The notes beneath the pieces were generated by a model. It had not been told where the DNA came from, ran no database searches, and worked only from the letters and a program-made list of their open reading frames with translations. This document shows positions 61,851 through 64,000 of a stretch of 64,000 nucleotides of DNA, one piece after another. Where the stretch lies: assembly GCF_000024005.1 (NCBI RefSeq), contig NC_013132.1:5016001-5080000 (forward strand), in the 5' to 3' direction. Within the stretch, counting starts at the first letter, position 1. Every line of letters begins with the position of its first letter. A program made the position numbers and the translations under genes. Origin of the DNA: Chitinophaga pinensis DSM 2588. GTDB taxonomy: Bacteria > Bacteroidota > Bacteroidia > Chitinophagales > Chitinophagaceae.

Positions 61851-62486
61851 ATGGCAAACGAAATGGAAAAACCTGAATTTTGGGAGAAAAGCTTCACTGA
61901 GAAGCAGGAAATGTGGGGCTTTGAACCTTCAAAATCTGCGGTATTAACCAATGATTTCTTTCTCGGACATTCGGTAAAAAACATGCTCATTCCCGGCATT
62001 GGCTACGGACGAAATGCACAAATTTTCAGAGACAACGGCATCTCAGTTACAGGAATCGAAATATCAAAAACAGCCATCGAACTGGCAAGAAAGCATTATG
62101 GTCCGGAGATGACTATTTACCACGGTTCTGTTACAGAGATGCCCTTTGATAAAGTTTTATATGATGGTATATTCTGTTATGGACTGATTCATTTGCTGGA
62201 CAGTGACGACAGAGCAAAACTGATCCGGGATTGTTATAACCAGCTTACAGAGAATGGATATATGGTGTTCACCGCCATCACCAAAGAAGCCCATACTTAC
62301 GGCCAGGGTACTTTCATTAGCAAAGATCGTTATGAAATGTTTGGTGGTGTCAGGATGTTCTTTTATGATCGGGAGTCTATCCAGGAGGAATTTGGTAATG
62401 CCGGATTATTTGAAGTCACAGAGATAACTGAAAATTATCCGTTTTATTTGATCAAATGCAGCAAGAATGATCAGCAGGTTGTATAA
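61851..62486 (+). CDS. Class I SAM-dependent methyltransferase
   Basis: The 211-aa protein has motif I MLIPGIGYGRNAQIF, acidic loop VTGIEISKTAI, motif IV region YDGIFCYGLIHLLDSDDRAKLI and NGYMVFTAI. This is the small-molecule-type methyltransferase family (thiopurine S-methyltransferase/tellurite-resistance-like), with N-terminal EFWEKSFTEKQEMWGFEPS. The substrate cannot be read. Located between inverted repeats in an AT-rich region; no partner is evident. TTG at 61810 and TAATTTAC at 61823 might form a promoter. Confidence 0.85.
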   Translation: MANEMEKPEFWEKSFTEKQEMWGFEPSKSAVLTNDFFLGHSVKNMLIPGIGYGRNAQIFRDNGISVTGIEISKTAIELARKHYGPEMTIYHGSVTEMPFDKVLYDGIFCYGLIHLLDSDDRAKLIRDCYNQLTENGYMVFTAITKEAHTYGQGTFISKDRYEMFGGVRMFFYDRESIQEEFGNAGLFEVTEITENYPFYLIKCSKNDQQVV

Positions 62487-62660
62487 AATGATCTGTCATC
62501 CATTTTGTTTATTCTACAATCAATTGTTCAGCTAACAAGTGCTAAATACCCACCTGCAATGGATCTTTCCGGGCGAAGTGAAAGGGATTCAATCCCTTCT
62601 ATTGATTAAAAGTCTAACCAAATCTTCTGAATTTCATATCAGCTCCTAACTAAAAGATGA

Positions 62661-63215
62661 TCAATCAACATCTTTATACATCTCACTCATACGATCATAC
62701 GCTCGTTGCAATGCCGCTTCAGCTGCCGCCAGCACCTGCTTATTCAGCTTAGAGGCATGACTGGTTAATTTAAATTTCGCCTGCTGATCCTTAAACTCCA
62801 GATGTGCCATCACATCCTTGTCTCCCCAGAAATAATCATAGATAACAGCAACCCCTTCATCACCCGATTCCAAAAATGGCGCTATATTTTTCAACCAACC
62901 CAATACAGGCATTATTTCGATATAATTCTCACTGAGGAATAATACATCAAAAGTCCAGGTACCCGCGGCTTCATCCCAGGTTTCTGTTCCTGCTGTCTGC
63001 GGATTGTCTTTATACCCCTCCAATATCGCTCCATTGGTCGCAGCATCGAAAAAAGGAATCTCGTCCAGTGTTGATTTTGAATACATTTCACGACTATCCC
63101 ACCAGGCAGTCCAATCCTGGTCAACTACAGGCTTTATCGGACTAGCCTGGAAAAAACGTTCGAGGTTTTCTTTTCTTGTTTTAATGCTCACATACAGTGA
63201 ACGCAGTTCTGACAT
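62661..63215 (-). CDS. Hypothetical protein, 184 aa
   Basis: Unrecognised soluble protein with no signal peptide. It begins MSELRSLYVSIKTRKENLERFF, has a tryptophan-rich middle (WTAWWDSREMY, GTWTFDVLFLSENYIEIMPVLGWLKNIAPFL, DYFWGDKD) and a helical, charged C-terminus (AAAEAALQRAYDRMSEMYKDVD). Clean open frame, divergent from nothing and transcribed away from the LytTR gene end. It could be an immunity- or antitoxin-like protein, but no evidence supports a choice. Confidence 0.6.
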   Translation of the reverse strand: MSELRSLYVSIKTRKENLERFFQASPIKPVVDQDWTAWWDSREMYSKSTLDEIPFFDAATNGAILEGYKDNPQTAGTETWDEAAGTWTFDVLFLSENYIEIMPVLGWLKNIAPFLESGDEGVAVIYDYFWGDKDVMAHLEFKDQQAKFKLTSHASKLNKQVLAAAEAALQRAYDRMSEMYKDVD

Positions 63216-63376
63216 CGGAACTTTGTATTTAAGAGGTTTTGTAATAAAGGAGGTTTTCTCCTGATTTAAACTGAGGGTTAACTATGGGCGTCAGCTTACT
63301 GACGTCTGAACTGAGGTTTTTCAAAAAGATTCAGTTCGATGAACAAGGAGTCAAATATGCCACTTACTTATATGTT
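63216..63376. other. Spacer upstream of the hypothetical gene
   Basis: Contains a short stem CGTCAG-CTTA-CTGACG at 63289-63304 and GGAG/CTCC near 63250. Probably holds the promoter of the gene at 62661-63215. No gene. Confidence 0.35.
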
Positions 63377-63451
63377 CATACGCAGTTTGAGGCGATATTG
63401 CTTTTCTCTTAACACTCATAGTGATAAACCGGGGTTAAATATATAAAAAAA
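63377..63451 (-). repeat. Right inverted repeat of the 60.6-63.5 kb segment
   Basis: Reverse complement matches 60593-60665; its outer part (AAACCGGGG..TTAAATATAT) also matches 60390-60414 inverted without mismatch over about 24 bp. Confidence 0.7.
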
Positions 63452-63529
63452 TGTTCCAATATTGAAGCATAATCTCTGTGCGTAATTCCCGACAATCAGT
63501 GTTAGTACGCCATTGCGGCTCAGTATCAG

Positions 63530-64000
63530 TCAGGAAAACCTGATCTTATCCCAGAGCTTATTTTTCACCACCTGCTCAATCACCATGTCGTGATAATTCC
63601 TGCTGATAGGAATTTTATCAGACTGAATAAAGATCTCATTGCCTTCGATCCCCTCAATCTTGCTGACCGCAACAATATAGGATTTATGTACCCTTATAAA
63701 CGCCTTCCTGTCAAGGTTCTCTTCAAGATTCTTCAGATACAGTAAAGTCATATATTTGCCCTTACGGGTATGTATGGTGACATAGTTCTGCATACCCTGC
63801 ACATAAAGAATATCGTCAAAGAAGATCTTTTCGTACTTGCTCCCGCATTTAATAAAAAAGTAGTCCTCCGTTTTCGCTGTTTTAGCCGCCTCACCAACTG
63901 GTTTATGTAACAGCTGATAATAATCTTTCGCCTTATTCGCAGCTTTAAAAAAGCGATCAAACGTAATGGGTTTCAGCAGGTAATCCATCACATTCAATTG
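63530..64000 (-). CDS. LytTR response regulator, C-terminal part (runs off right edge)
   Basis: Partial protein: end of a receiver domain (LNVMDYLLKPITFDRFFKAANKA), a linker, then the LytTR DNA-binding domain (DYFFIKCGSKYEKIFFDDILYVQG, YVTIHTRKGKYMTLLYLKNLEE, FIRVHKSYIVAVSKIEGI, IPISRNYHDMVIEQV). The N-terminus with the phosphorylated Asp lies beyond the window. Regulators of this type usually act with a histidine kinase of the LytS/His_kinase type nearby, probably just to the right. Confidence 0.9.
   Translation of the reverse strand, partial: QLNVMDYLLKPITFDRFFKAANKAKDYYQLLHKPVGEAAKTAKTEDYFFIKCGSKYEKIFFDDILYVQGMQNYVTIHTRKGKYMTLLYLKNLEENLDRKAFIRVHKSYIVAVSKIEGIEGNEIFIQSDKIPISRNYHDMVIEQVVKNKLWDKIRFS

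Overview
The window looks like a chromosomal segment of a Bacteroidota bacterium, most likely a Chitinophaga-like member of the Chitinophagaceae (inference). Several promoters match the Bacteroidota -7 consensus TAnnTTTG and there are few clear Shine-Dalgarno sites. Outer-membrane receptors of the CarboxypepD_reg/TonB type, LytTR and TPR-histidine-kinase regulators, and menaquinone synthesis by the futalosine route (MqnA) all fit. No rRNA, tRNA, CRISPR, integrase, transposase or prophage genes were seen. Most of the window is housekeeping and envelope genes in short operons.

Layout. 0-20 kb: partial rocD, an acyl-CoA-binding protein, lepA, manA with a DUF6580 membrane protein, yraN, divergent purB/mqnA, an NADP-binding reductase, an M1 peptidase, an oligopeptide-type binding lipoprotein, an AraC regulator with its probable target SDR gene, tyrS with a terminator-like hairpin in its leader, a TonB receptor broken by an internal deletion followed by a di-haem peroxidase, a small molybdopterin-fold protein and a fatty acid desaturase. 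20.8-26.2 kb: a compact set (HAD phosphatase, DprE2-like, DprE1-like, UbiA-type DPPR synthase, divergent GT-C glycosyltransferase) that reads as polyprenyl-phosphoryl-D-arabinose synthesis and transfer. 26-36 kb: a DMT transporter, a protein resembling effectors of extracellular contractile injection systems, a radical SAM/DUF4130 DNA-repair pair, endonuclease V and a very large membrane-anchored patatin. 36-60 kb: a CPA1 antiporter preceded by a tandem THI-box-like structured RNA, DUF763, MgtC, small lipoproteins, an ABC exporter, a hotdog thioesterase, a TonB receptor, DUF695/RraB, outer-membrane barrels, a FdhD/FdhF-type molybdoenzyme pair, YpfJ, DUF4132, a TPR histidine kinase and a SelW-like protein. 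60.4-64 kb: an AT-rich, gene-poor stretch with long inverted repeats, a 34-bp perfect palindrome, a methyltransferase, an unknown gene and the end of a LytTR response regulator.

Between genes lie two repeat families. One is a 7-bp-period AT-rich repeat (TTAAGAA/TTAGGAA units), confined to the first 20 kb. The other is a MITE-like imperfect palindrome of about 130-150 bp with TTTCAGATG ends, seen in four complete copies and one half copy. The observations most worth following are the tandem THI-box-like RNA before the antiporter (35714-35950), the arabinose-donor cluster, the palindromic repeat family, and the inverted-repeat-flanked segment at 60.6-63.5 kb. All functional calls come from reading motifs; no database search was run.
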